Shown here: positions 8,777-17,488 of the stretch, one piece after another
Numbering within the stretch: the stretch's first letter is position 1
How the letters are laid out: each line of letters begins with the position of its first letter
Source of the DNA: an uncultured beta proteobacterium
GTDB taxonomy: Bacteria; Pseudomonadota; Gammaproteobacteria; Burkholderiales; Burkholderiaceae_C
NCBI GenBank assembly: GCA_903823025.1
Contig: CAIJRK010000047.1
Coordinates: 1-64,000 of the forward strand
DNA: 64,000 nt
Direction of reading: 5' to 3'
The notes under the pieces: model-generated
Database searches by the model: none
Told to the model about the DNA's origin: nothing
Seen by the model: the letters and a program-made list of their open reading frames with translations, nothing else
Made by a program: the position numbers and the translations under genes

Positions 8777-9556
8777 TCAGGTCAGGAGCTGCGTCAGGCA
8801 CACACCCAAGTCAGAAAAATCTTGTGCGCCACGGCTACCGGGGGCGTAGTAGCGCACGGGCTGGCCCACGGCAAAAGCCTCGGCCAGCTTGATGTCATTG
8901 CGAATACCTTTGAGCACGCGAGCCGCCCCAAACTGACGCGACACATCAAGGTTCACCTGGCGGTGCTGGCGAACGTGATCGGCGGCCATTGTGGGCAAAA
9001 AACCCAGCACTTTTAAATCAGGATTTTGGGTTGACATGACCTTGAACAACACCCGCATCAACTGCCGAATGCCCTCAAAGGACAAGGGATGCGGCACATA
9101 AGGCACCAGCACCCAGTTCGCCGCCGAGAGCGCGTTGAGCAGCAGCAAATCAAGCGAGGGCGGCGTGTCCACAATCACCAAATCAAACCGGGCGACCAGC
9201 TCGTCATCGGTCAAGGCGCGGGCCAGTCGTTGCTCATCGCGCAGACCCCGGTCATGTTCAAACATCTGGTCTGCCCCCGCCAGGGACAAGTTGTCAAACG
9301 GTGATGCGCGAACAGCGTCCATTAGCCGGGCCTGCGTGTCCTTGAACATCGTGTGGGCGGTCGGCTCGGTGCGCCTCACCTTCATGCCCAAGCCGACGGC
9401 ACAGTGGCCCTGCGAGTCCAGATCAACGAGCAGCACGCGCCACCCGAGAAAAGCCAGTTCTGCCGCCAAATTGACCGACGTCGTGGTTTTGCCCGCGCCG
9501 CCTTTGCGGTTGCAGACCGCCATTACCCGCATCGGACTGATCCCGCCTGAATTCAC
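8777..9556 (-). CDS. ParA/MinD-type ATPase of the chemosensory operon
   Basis: A 259-residue P-loop ATPase with the deviant Walker A NRKGGAGKTTTSVNLA, LLVDLDSQGH, and IVDTPPSLDLLLLNAL. ParA-type ATPases dimerise on ATP binding and place cargo inside the cell; members coded with chemotaxis genes (ParC/PpfA type) space receptor clusters before division. No ParB-like partner is seen nearby, which fits a protein-positioning rather than plasmid role. The GTG start overlaps the upstream regulator's stop by 4 bases (9553-9556); an ATG eight codons in (9532, preceded by GGCGGG) is the alternative. Confidence 0.85.
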   Translation of the reverse strand: MNSGGISPMRVMAVCNRKGGAGKTTTSVNLAAELAFLGWRVLLVDLDSQGHCAVGLGMKVRRTEPTAHTMFKDTQARLMDAVRASPFDNLSLAGADQMFEHDRGLRDEQRLARALTDDELVARFDLVIVDTPPSLDLLLLNALSAANWVLVPYVPHPLSFEGIRQLMRVLFKVMSTQNPDLKVLGFLPTMAADHVRQHRQVNLDVSRQFGAARVLKGIRNDIKLAEAFAVGQPVRYYAPGSRGAQDFSDLGVCLTQLLT

Positions 9557-9921
9557 ACCAAGGCCTTTTGAATGGCCCGGCGTAAATCAGCCTGTGAAAA
9601 CGGTTTGGTCAGCGTTTCTTTAACGCCCATCAGTTTGGCGGATTGGAGATTAAATTCAGAGGTGACCGAACGCCGTCCACCCGACATGGCGATAAGGGGC
9701 GTGTCGTTGCTTTGCTGCGAGAGTTCCATGATGAGTTCAACGCCATCCATGTTGGGCATCAAAATGTCGGTGATGATCAAATCGGGCTTGATGCGCTGGA
9801 GCAACTTCATGGCCTTGACGCCATCGTCTGCCGTGGTGACCCGATGACCGTCTTGTTGCAGCAACTGCACCAACAGTTCAATAAAAAAATCGTCATCGTC
9901 GATGACAAGAATATGTGACAT
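9553..9921 (-). CDS. Single-domain response regulator
   Basis: A 122-residue stand-alone receiver: acidic pocket IDDDD at 8-11, phosphorylation site Asp52 in LIITDILMPNMDG, and conserved Lys106 in TLTKPF. No output domain, so it works through protein contact or as a phosphate relay or sink. It lies between the membrane MCP and the ParA gene; with an Hpt-bearing hybrid kinase two genes downstream it is a natural relay partner, as well as a possible CheA target. Confidence 0.88.
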   Translation of the reverse strand: MSHILVIDDDDFFIELLVQLLQQDGHRVTTADDGVKAMKLLQRIKPDLIITDILMPNMDGVELIMELSQQSNDTPLIAMSGGRRSVTSEFNLQSAKLMGVKETLTKPFSQADLRRAIQKALV

Positions 9922-9967
9922 GCTGTTTTTATCCTTCGTTTTAAATCTCTGACTTATTCACGTCAGA

Positions 9968-11182
9968 TTAAAACAGCTCTATCTTTGGCTCACTGCTGTC
10001 ATCCGTCGCATGGCGGGCTGAATGTTTGTGTCGCTCCTCTTCCGTTATGTAGTCGCTCAAGATCTGCGCGAGTTGTGGCGGCAAATGCGTCAAATCAGCG
10101 TTGCCCTGGCCCCACGCACCAACCGCGTTCTGAAAAAATACATTGCGCTTGTCAATGGCAACACGAAGGCGGTCGATGCATTGGCTCACAACGTCCTGGT
10201 ATTGAATTTGGCCCAACACCTCGGAAATATCTTTAGCCAGGTCTTCGTTGTATTTGGTGACCACCGCAAACCGTATCTTGTAGTACTGGCTCATGTCCTC
10301 AAAGTTTTCGTGCAACTTGCGAATGGACTCGCCCGCCTGCGACACCTCTTTGAGTTGCTGCGATGATTCCTCAATGCTGGCGGCCATGCCATCGACCACC
10401 ACATGACGCGCCCGCGCGAGTCCTTCATTGATCTTGGCCGCGACCCCGCTGGAATTGGAGGCTAGCTGTCGCATCTCGCTGGCCACGATCCTGAAGGCCG
10501 CCCCCGAAGGCCCGGCACGACTGCCCTCAATCGCGGCATTGATGGCCAGTAGATGCGACTGCATACTGATGGCCTGAACCGCCCCAACCAGTCCACTCAA
10601 GTCATTGATTTCCTTGACGATGCTATGCACATTTTGCAAGTCACGTTCCATTTTGACGGGCAACTCCTGAAGGAAGGTGCCGATTTCAACCAGATAGGCC
10701 ACGCTGCTGCTGATCTCTTGCCCCAAATCACTGGCCTTCAAACTGGAGGTGTCGAGATAAGTCACCAGCGTGCTGGCCGTGTCGTAGAGCTGGCGGACTT
10801 GCGTAATGATCGCCAGCGCAGAGCTTTCGGTATCACCGACAACTTCTATCAATTTTTTGTCGATTTCATGGTCGAGTTGCAAGTGACTGTCAAGCATCGC
10901 CTTGACCGGCTCAACGACGGGGTTCACCGATTTTTCTGATCGTGATGGAGACGCTGTTGGTCGTGGTATCAGCCAAAAAAACGCCAACAAGAACATGACA
11001 ACCAACAAAAGCACCGCATCCCCGGGACGCCCCATCAGACGGTCAACCGCTTGCAGGTAAGACGCCGGTAGCAGGCGAACAAAACCGAGCACTGCCAACA
11101 CAGCGGCAATAGCGAGTCGGCTTGAAGGAACCAGCGTAATTTTCTGGTAAATCAACCGCAACAATCGCAGCGCCATGGTCAT
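9968..11182 (-). CDS. Membrane-anchored methyl-accepting chemotaxis protein without periplasmic sensor domain
   Basis: The 404-residue receptor has two N-terminal membrane segments (about 20-38 and 56-72) with only a short loop between them, so no external sensor domain. The cytoplasmic signalling hairpin has its tip around AISMQSHLLAINAAIEGSRAG, the region that contacts CheA and CheW. The tip deviates from the standard form (FQTNILALNAAVEAARAGE). It may sense membrane state or an internal signal. The start ATG overlaps the stop of the preceding CheY gene by 4 bases (11179-11182). Confidence 0.85.
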   Translation of the reverse strand: MTMALRLLRLIYQKITLVPSSRLAIAAVLAVLGFVRLLPASYLQAVDRLMGRPGDAVLLLVVMFLLAFFWLIPRPTASPSRSEKSVNPVVEPVKAMLDSHLQLDHEIDKKLIEVVGDTESSALAIITQVRQLYDTASTLVTYLDTSSLKASDLGQEISSSVAYLVEIGTFLQELPVKMERDLQNVHSIVKEINDLSGLVGAVQAISMQSHLLAINAAIEGSRAGPSGAAFRIVASEMRQLASNSSGVAAKINEGLARARHVVVDGMAASIEESSQQLKEVSQAGESIRKLHENFEDMSQYYKIRFAVVTKYNEDLAKDISEVLGQIQYQDVVSQCIDRLRVAIDKRNVFFQNAVGAWGQGNADLTHLPPQLAQILSDYITEEERHKHSARHATDDSSEPKIELF

Positions 11183-11553
11183 GCCCCTGGTAATACCTGC
11201 TTGATAATTTTGATCAGTTCAACACCGCCAACCGGCTTGACCAGCCACCCCGTGGCCCCCAGTTTTTTGGCATCATCGCGCTTGGCTTGCTGGCTCTCGG
11301 TGGTGAGACACAAAATCGGAATAAACCGAAAACCCGGCAGGGCACGCGCCTTACCAATGAACTCAATGCCGCCCATGTTGGGCATGTTGATGTCGGTGAT
11401 GATCAGATCGGGTTTAGGGCTGGTTTTCAGCTGCGCCAAAGCGATGACACCGTCACTGGCGGTCAACACATGAAAACCCGCGATTTCCAGACTATTTTTC
11501 AAACTCATCAACATCGTGCTTGAGTCATCGATAACCATGATTGTTTTAGCCAT
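11179..11553 (-). CDS. CheY-like response regulator
   Basis: A 124-residue single receiver domain close to CheY/PilG: DD at 9-10, Asp54 in LIITDINMPNMGG, and Lys106 in GWLVKPVGG. It should be phosphorylated by the CheA of this cluster. In the acidic-site motif the usual DG after NM is GG, a small departure. Two genes of this type flank cheA, so one may carry the output and the other act as phosphate sink; no CheZ, CheC or CheX gene was seen in the cluster. Confidence 0.9.
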   Translation of the reverse strand: MAKTIMVIDDSSTMLMSLKNSLEIAGFHVLTASDGVIALAQLKTSPKPDLIITDINMPNMGGIEFIGKARALPGFRFIPILCLTTESQQAKRDDAKKLGATGWLVKPVGGVELIKIIKQVLPGA

Positions 11554-11568
11554 TCCCAGTTCCTTATT

Positions 11569-11808
11569 TCAGTGCGCCAAGGCTGAGGTCAGCCAAGTCT
11601 TTAAATTGTCGTCTTGCGGCCAGGCGGCGACCGCCATGCGGGTGGCCATCAGCACCTGTAGATCGGCGGCATGAAGATGTGTGCAGCCAGCAAAATCCGC
11701 TTTTCCTTTTGGATTTTTTTGTCGCCATTGCAACAACTCTTCAGCCTCTTCAACGCTGACTATGCCGTTAAAAACGGCCAGATTTTTTTTGTATTGAATC
11801 GGCATCAA
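11569..11808 (-). CDS. Small STAS-like protein of the chemosensory operon
   Basis: A 79-residue protein (FNGIVSVEEAEELLQWRQKNPKGKADFAGCTHLHAADLQVLMA) with the strand-helix order of a short STAS-like domain, ending in a tryptophan-containing helix. The usual STAS phosphoserine position (D-S-G/S-G-L) reads as THLHAAD here, so control by serine phosphorylation is doubtful. It is translationally coupled to cheA (overlap 11805-11808), suggesting it acts with the CheA-CheW-receptor complex. The family call is tentative and no function is known to me. Confidence 0.55.
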   Translation of the reverse strand: MMPIQYKKNLAVFNGIVSVEEAEELLQWRQKNPKGKADFAGCTHLHAADLQVLMATRMAVAAWPQDDNLKTWLTSALAH

Positions 11809-14531
11809 ACCAGTTCCTTTAGATTTAAAACCATCAGCACCGACCCGTCGCCCAGCAATGCAGAACCGGTATAACCGGGCAAACTGGCAAGGATGCCGTT
11901 CATGGGCTTGAGGATGATATCGACCACTTCGCGGAAATCATCCACCACAATGCCGACGTGTTCGCCTTGCAAACGAATCACCAGGGTGGCGAGTTCATCG
12001 GCCTCATTCACCTTTTGCGGCTGGTCCGTGGCCAGCATTTCATTGAGCGAGCGCAAGGGCACAATGCGCCCACGCAGCACCGCCGTCTGGTGGTTCTTGA
12101 TGGTATGAATGACCGAGCGCGGGATTCTGACGGTCTCAACCACCAAATCCATCGGCACGCCAAAGATCTGACCATCAGACTCAATAATCATCACGTTGGT
12201 CACGGCCATCGAGAGCGGCAGCGACAAGCGCAAATGCGTGCCCTGGCCTACCCGGCTCTCCAGCGTGACGGTGCCATTCACGCGCTCCACAGCGGTGCGA
12301 ACCACATCCATGCCCACACCGCGACCCGACAAATCAGACACCACATCCACCGTTGAAAGACCTGCCGCAAACACCAGATTAACGGCCTCTTGATCCGAGA
12401 TGCGCTCCAGTAGCGCCTCATCAATCAGCCCCTTCTCATAAGCTTTGCGCTTGATAACGGCGGGGTCTATGCCCTTGCCATCATCGTGAATGTCGATGAT
12501 GACCCGACCGGCCTCTTGCGAGGCCCGAATCCGCAAACAACCTTCGGCAGGTTTGCCCACCGCGCGTCTTGCGTCAGGGCTTTCAAAGCCATGATCCAGA
12601 CTGTTGCGCACGATGTGAATCAAGGGGTCAGCCAGCGCTTCGATGATGTTTTTATCGGCCTCCGTGTCCTCCCCCTCCAGCACCAGATGGACGGCCTTGC
12701 CAAGCTTGCGCGAAATGTCGCGCACCAGACGAGGAAAGCGCTGAAACACAAAAGACACAGGCAACATGCGCACCTGCATGATGGCGTCCTGCATTTCCTC
12801 GGCAATGCGATTGATCACCGCGTACTGGCTCTTGATTTCACGCGACAGCTCGCGCACGCCAAACACGGTTTCAGCCCTGACCGCCAGATACGGTAAACCG
12901 TTTTTCGCCACCACCATCTCGCCAATCAGGTTCATGAGCCGGTCAATTTTTTCTTGCTCAACCTTCAGTGTTTTAGGCCCACCGGTGGCTTCTTCGGCGC
13001 GCCGACCCGTTCTTGATTCACCGTCAACAGGGCGCATCAACTCAGTCATCTCTTGCGTCGTAGAGACCTCAGGTGACAGCATCACAGGCGCCTTGTCAAG
13101 GCTGGGCGGTAGCGACACGGGTTGCGTAGGCGTGGGCGTTTGCGTGGGCGGCACCGGCTGCGTTTGTGGCCCTGTTTGTGGCGCCGTTTGCTGCTTCAGC
13201 CAAGTCAGCATTGGCGCGACACTGGCTTGCGCTAAAGACGCGGCCAGCGCCGCATTGAGTGCTGGCAATAGCGCTTCACGACCCATGCTGCGGTAGCAGC
13301 CCGTCAGCGTTGTCGCCACGGCTTTCACCCGCCCCGGCAACCAATCAGCCAGACCCAGCACCGCCAGTTGGGCGTTGATCACGCTGTCGGTCATCGAAAC
13401 AGGTTGTGCCGTCTGAACAGACATCTTGGGTTGTAGCAACTGCGTCGAGAGCAGCGGATGGACCGGGGCTGTCTCCCAAACGGGGGCGGCAAATGTGCGC
13501 AATGATTCAACCATGGCCCGCAAAGCGGGTTGATTCTGCGGCTCCTGCTCAAGAATAAGAAGCAGCCACCGCAGGGCCGAGGCCGTCCACAAATCGGCAG
13601 ACAACAACCCCAACATGGCGCCAGCAGCCCGCTTCAGACCGACAGCATCGCCACGCGCCAGATGGGCAAGCGCCTGGTTAACAAAATCTTCATAAACCGG
13701 GCCGCCATCACTCGCCTCACCCACCGGCAAGGCGAGCATGATCAAGGGCACCTCAACCAAGTTGATCTGCTCCGGAACGTAGCGAAAATGCGTTTCAATG
13801 TCCAGCCGCGAGGCCGTGCTGACGAGTTGAAAAGTCAGCGTGCAGTGGTAGGCATCGAACTCAGCCAAGGCCGGCCAGGGCGCGCTGGGTGTCACCCGTT
13901 GCCAAACGCTCTGCGGTGTCTGGCGTACTTGAAAGAAGGGGTCTTCACCCTTGAAAAAACATTCTGATTCAGGGGTATAGCTAACCCCTAGCAGCGGGGC
14001 GCGCCCCGGCCCCTGTGCGTACCACGCCATGCGAAGCGCCTCCGGCACCTCACACAAAAAAGGCGGTAAGACGATGGCGTCAGTCGTGGTTGGCGTCTGC
14101 GTTGGTGCCTCGCCTGGCCCGGCTGGCGCCACTGGCGTGTCGTCTGGCATCGAGATCAGTTGACGCAGTGATTGCGCCAGCTTTGCCGAGGCACTGACAT
14201 GGGTTGCACTGCTGGTGCCGCTTTCCTCTATTTCGTCCAGCAACAAGCTGACAAAATCCATGGCATCCAGCAAACAATCCGCGAGTCGCTGGCTGTAGGC
14301 CAGATCACCGTCGCGCACGACGACCATCACATCTTCAGCGGCATGGAGCACGCGCGACATTTCCGGAAAATCAAACAACCCGCAATTGCCTTTCAAGGTG
14401 TGCACCAGCCGGAACAATTCACCCATCAAGGCGACATTCTCAGGATCACTTTCAAGCGCAATCAACTTGTCGCTGATGCCCTCCAGAAAATCGCGTGCCT
14501 CGGACAAAAACTGCCGAAGAATCGGGGTCAT
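11805..14531 (-). CDS. cheA: Chemotaxis histidine kinase CheA
   Basis: The 908-residue CheA has an N-terminal Hpt (P1) domain with His44 in LVHTLKGNCG, then a long middle region (about 110-440) without clear family marks, a Pro/Gln/Thr-rich linker around residues 455-485, the dimerisation helix pair (IDRLMNLIGEMVVAKNG), the ATPase domain (ADPLIHIVRNSLDHGFE; DDGKGIDP; GRGVGMDVV), and a C-terminal CheW-like domain (GQIFGVPMDLVVETVRI ... REVVDIILKPMNG). It takes signals from the two operon receptors through the triple CheW and phosphorylates the CheY proteins and CheB. Both ends overlap neighbours by 4 bases. It is longer than enteric CheA (about 650) because of the middle region, which may replace the usual P2 domain. 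Confidence 0.95.
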   Translation of the reverse strand: MTPILRQFLSEARDFLEGISDKLIALESDPENVALMGELFRLVHTLKGNCGLFDFPEMSRVLHAAEDVMVVVRDGDLAYSQRLADCLLDAMDFVSLLLDEIEESGTSSATHVSASAKLAQSLRQLISMPDDTPVAPAGPGEAPTQTPTTTDAIVLPPFLCEVPEALRMAWYAQGPGRAPLLGVSYTPESECFFKGEDPFFQVRQTPQSVWQRVTPSAPWPALAEFDAYHCTLTFQLVSTASRLDIETHFRYVPEQINLVEVPLIMLALPVGEASDGGPVYEDFVNQALAHLARGDAVGLKRAAGAMLGLLSADLWTASALRWLLLILEQEPQNQPALRAMVESLRTFAAPVWETAPVHPLLSTQLLQPKMSVQTAQPVSMTDSVINAQLAVLGLADWLPGRVKAVATTLTGCYRSMGREALLPALNAALAASLAQASVAPMLTWLKQQTAPQTGPQTQPVPPTQTPTPTQPVSLPPSLDKAPVMLSPEVSTTQEMTELMRPVDGESRTGRRAEEATGGPKTLKVEQEKIDRLMNLIGEMVVAKNGLPYLAVRAETVFGVRELSREIKSQYAVINRIAEEMQDAIMQVRMLPVSFVFQRFPRLVRDISRKLGKAVHLVLEGEDTEADKNIIEALADPLIHIVRNSLDHGFESPDARRAVGKPAEGCLRIRASQEAGRVIIDIHDDGKGIDPAVIKRKAYEKGLIDEALLERISDQEAVNLVFAAGLSTVDVVSDLSGRGVGMDVVRTAVERVNGTVTLESRVGQGTHLRLSLPLSMAVTNVMIIESDGQIFGVPMDLVVETVRIPRSVIHTIKNHQTAVLRGRIVPLRSLNEMLATDQPQKVNEADELATLVIRLQGEHVGIVVDDFREVVDIILKPMNGILASLPGYTGSALLGDGSVLMVLNLKELV

Positions 14532-14902
14532 ACGCCCGTCTCCCCCAACAGGAGACGAACATGACTGAGCAAGTTATCGGGGCGAATGGGTTTGACCATG
14601 TAGAGATTGGCCCCGGCTTCAAACGCCTGCATCTGGTCGCGCGCCTCGGCTTCTGTGGACACCATCACGGCGGGCGCCTGCGCGATGTCGGCATGGCCGC
14701 GCAATTCCCGCAAAAATAAATAACCGTTAAGAATAGGCATATTGACATCGACCAGATACAAATCGTAGGACGTGTTGAGCGCCTTCTCCAGCGCCTCGAC
14801 GCCATTGATGGCCTCATCCACCCGGTAGCCTGCTTCTTCCAAAATACTGCGGTGATACATACGTACCGTTGCGGCATCATCCACGATCAGAATGTGCTTC
14901 AT
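14528..14902 (-). CDS. CheY-like response regulator upstream of cheA
   Basis: A 124-residue single receiver starting MKHILIVDDAATVRMYH: acidic DD at 8-9, Asp52 in LVDVNMPILNG, switch region VMVSTEAEA, and Lys104 in YMVKPIRP. The start at 14902 is the one matching the family; its ATG overlaps the cheR stop (14899-14902) and its stop overlaps the cheA start (14528-14531), so the three are translated as a unit. It is the most likely direct output of CheA, but which machinery it controls (flagellum, pilus or other) cannot be told from sequence. Confidence 0.92.
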   Translation of the reverse strand: MKHILIVDDAATVRMYHRSILEEAGYRVDEAINGVEALEKALNTSYDLYLVDVNMPILNGYLFLRELRGHADIAQAPAVMVSTEAEARDQMQAFEAGANLYMVKPIRPDNLLSHVRLLLGETGV

Positions 14903-15741
14903 TTTCCATCCCCTGGTTTTTGATAAACGATTGCCTCTGGAAACTTGCGAATCTTGTAGAGCGAAGAAATACGACTCATGGACTCCGAATGTCCCAGGCA
15001 AATAAAACCACCTGGGCGGAGCACGTCATAAAAAGTTTCTGCCGCTTGCTTGCGTGACACATCATCAAAGTAGATCAACAAGTTGCGGCAAAAAATAACA
15101 TCGATATTTCGATAGGGACGCACCTCGGCAGGCTCCATCAAATTGATGCGCGTAAATTCGACGGTATTGCGCAAGTCGTCACTGAGCTGATAGCCGTTAG
15201 CCACCGGGCGAAAATATTTTTGCATGTAGGCCTGAGGCACATGTTTGACGGAGCGCGAAGAATACAAACCGGCCCGTGCCTGCGTCAAAATTTTGGTGTC
15301 AATGTCGGATGAAATAATCTCTACATCCCACTTATGAATACCGGGCCACCGCTCCAGCAAGCACATGGCAATCGAGTAAGGCTCCTCGCCCGAGGACGAA
15401 GGAATAGCCCAGATGCGGATCGGTGATTGATCTTTCTTGTGCGCCGTTATTTCCGGCAAGATCGAATTGACCAGGCAATGAAACTGGTACTCCTCGCGAA
15501 AGAAGTAGGTCTCATTGATCGTCATCACATTCACCAAGGCCTGCAACTCATCACCGGATACCTGAAAGCGCAGCATGGTGAAGTAGTTACGAAAACTTTC
15601 ATTGCCCGAGGCCTCAATGCGCTCGACCAGCCGCTTATCGACAAAGTAGCGTTTTGAGACCTCAAATTGAATACCGGTTTTGCGGTAGAAGTACTCCTGA
15701 AATTTCTGAAAGTCATCTTCCGTGATGCTGATTTTTGCCAT
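14899..15741 (-). CDS. cheR: Chemoreceptor methyltransferase CheR
   Basis: This 280-residue enzyme methylates receptor glutamates using S-adenosylmethionine and so sets adaptation. Marks: an N-terminal helical domain (FYRKTGIQFEVSKRYFVDKRL), NETYFFRE, the SAM-binding PSSSGEEPYSIAM, SSDIDTKIL, DVIFCRNLLIYFDD, and the final GHSESM. It pairs with the CheB encoded two genes upstream. No C-terminal TPR extension. The receptors in this cluster lack an obvious C-terminal NWETF-type tether. Confidence 0.96.
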   Translation of the reverse strand: MAKISITEDDFQKFQEYFYRKTGIQFEVSKRYFVDKRLVERIEASGNESFRNYFTMLRFQVSGDELQALVNVMTINETYFFREEYQFHCLVNSILPEITAHKKDQSPIRIWAIPSSSGEEPYSIAMCLLERWPGIHKWDVEIISSDIDTKILTQARAGLYSSRSVKHVPQAYMQKYFRPVANGYQLSDDLRNTVEFTRINLMEPAEVRPYRNIDVIFCRNLLIYFDDVSRKQAAETFYDVLRPGGFICLGHSESMSRISSLYKIRKFPEAIVYQKPGDGK

Positions 15742-15748
15742 GGCTTGT

Positions 15749-16372
15749 CTATGCCTTTACGATGCGTTTTAACGCCAGATCACTCGCAAACTGAATGTAC
15801 GTTTCTTCAGGAAATCGTTGCTTCAAACGCAATAGCGCATCGCGGGCCGCCGGGGAGCCAACCTCACCCAGCAGGTCAACCGCCGTGGCGCAGACGTTAA
15901 TCACCGGGTCATGGTCGATGACGTAGATCAACCAGTCTTCAACCTTCGGATGCCGCAAGGATTCAAGAATATTCACGCCCATGATGCGCACATCCGGGTC
16001 GGCATCCGCGAGCAAGCCACCCATGAGGGGGGCCACATCATCGGGCAAGGCCTTCATGGCTTCAATGGCCTCGTTGCGCATTTGTGCATCCTCGCTGCGC
16101 AGACAATCAACCAGGCCCGCCACGGCCACTTCCCCACCGAGGCGAGTCAGGCTCGTGAGAATGACGTCGCGCACGGACAAATCATCTTCACGCATCAGCC
16201 GCGCCACCAAGGCCGCCGTGGCCTGCGGATGAGCCAGCAAATCGCGGGCTGCCCAGCGCCGGTTCTGCGGATCGTCATCCGCCAGCAAGGCTATTAACCC
16301 GGCTAAATCCGACGCCTGTTTTTGCGCATCATCGTCGGTCACGATGGCGGTACTTTTTTTAATGAAGCCCAT
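15749..16372 (-). CDS. HEAT-repeat protein of the chemosensory operon
   Basis: A 207-residue protein made almost entirely of HEAT/PBS-lyase-type helical repeats (about five), for example QNRRWAARDLLA, VRDVILTSLTRLGG, MRNEAIEAMKALPD, VRIMGVNILESLRHP and VINVCATAVDLLGEVG. Such repeats form curved scaffolds that bind proteins. There is no signal peptide. It lies between cheB and cheR, so it may scaffold the adaptation enzymes or link the array to its target, but no catalytic motif is present and the role is inference. Confidence 0.8.
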   Translation of the reverse strand: MGFIKKSTAIVTDDDAQKQASDLAGLIALLADDDPQNRRWAARDLLAHPQATAALVARLMREDDLSVRDVILTSLTRLGGEVAVAGLVDCLRSEDAQMRNEAIEAMKALPDDVAPLMGGLLADADPDVRIMGVNILESLRHPKVEDWLIYVIDHDPVINVCATAVDLLGEVGSPAARDALLRLKQRFPEETYIQFASDLALKRIVKA

Positions 16373-16385
16373 GTCAGTTCCTTTT

Positions 16386-17477
16386 TCAGCCGTTAACCCA
16401 GGTATTGATCTGGGCCGCTATTTTTTCGGCGGGCAACGTCATCGACGCGCCGCCCCGATTAATCAATTCAGCAGGCATCCCGAACACAACGGCGGACTCT
16501 TGTGACTCGGCAATCGTGCGCCCGCCTCTTTTTTTAATGGCCGTAAAAGCCTCGGCACCGTCGCTCCCCATGCCGGTCAGCATGACGGCCAGCACCTGTG
16601 CTGGCTCCACATGCTCAAGCACGGAGCGTCCAAGCAACTCGACCGAGGGATGCCACAAAAACTCCGGATTTTCAGGCCTTGCCAAAACGGTTAATTTGTC
16701 TCCGCGCCGCACCACTTGCATATCGGCGCCCCCTTTGGCGATGTAGATCGTGCCGGGCGCCAACGTCATGGGCCGGTTCGCCTCCACCACGTCCATCGCG
16801 CACAGGCTGTTCATGCGCTGTGCAAATGACTGGGTAAAACTTCCCGGCATGTGCTGGGCCACCAACACCGGCCACGGAAAATTAGTCGGCAATTTCGGCA
16901 AGATCAGTTCAAGCGTGCGCGGCCCGCCAGTTGAAACGCCCACAATCACCACACCCTGTCTGACAGGGCTGCGGCGTGCCGAGGACAACGATGGCAGGGG
17001 CAAGGGCGACGACACCGGAATCGGATCACGGTCGATGGCAGCGCCTGGTGAGCCGATTTTTTTAAACGGCTTCAAGCGTGCCTTGGCGGCCACGCGCACT
17101 TTGCTGATGACGACGTCACGAATGCTGACCATCGACAACGAAATCGTGCCGCCCGGTTTCACCACGTAATCGACAGCGCCCAGATTCAAGGCCTCAAAAG
17201 TAGCCAAAGCGCCTTTCTCGGTCAATGACGAAATCATCACCACCGGCACCGGGCGCTCGGTCATGATCATGGACAGCGCGGTCAGCCCGTCCATCTCCGG
17301 CATATTGATGTCCAGCGTGATGACATCGGGCTGAAAACTACAGTTTTCCTCCACCGCTTCCCGGCCATTGCGGGCCAATCGGATTTCAAAATCAGACTCG
17401 CCCTCAAACAGGGCCGCGAGTTGGCGCCGCATCAAAGCGGAGTCATCCACGATAAGCAACTTGATCATGTTGGACAA
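16386..17477 (-). CDS. cheB: Chemoreceptor methylesterase CheB
   Basis: A 363-residue protein with an N-terminal receiver (DD at 11-12, Asp56 in ITLDINMPEMDG) and a C-terminal methylesterase domain carrying the catalytic triad Ser182 (VGVSTGGP), His209 (AQHMPGSF) and Asp306 (TGMGSDGAEA). It removes methyl groups from receptors (and deamidates glutamines) when phosphorylated by CheA. The linker (about 140-172) is Pro/Ser-rich. An ATG three codons downstream (17468, MIKLLIVDD) is an equally plausible start. Coded just after the triple CheW. Confidence 0.96.
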   Translation of the reverse strand: MSNMIKLLIVDDSALMRRQLAALFEGESDFEIRLARNGREAVEENCSFQPDVITLDINMPEMDGLTALSMIMTERPVPVVMISSLTEKGALATFEALNLGAVDYVVKPGGTISLSMVSIRDVVISKVRVAAKARLKPFKKIGSPGAAIDRDPIPVSSPLPLPSLSSARRSPVRQGVVIVGVSTGGPRTLELILPKLPTNFPWPVLVAQHMPGSFTQSFAQRMNSLCAMDVVEANRPMTLAPGTIYIAKGGADMQVVRRGDKLTVLARPENPEFLWHPSVELLGRSVLEHVEPAQVLAVMLTGMGSDGAEAFTAIKKRGGRTIAESQESAVVFGMPAELINRGGASMTLPAEKIAAQINTWVNG

Positions 17478-17488
17478 ACCCCCACGCG

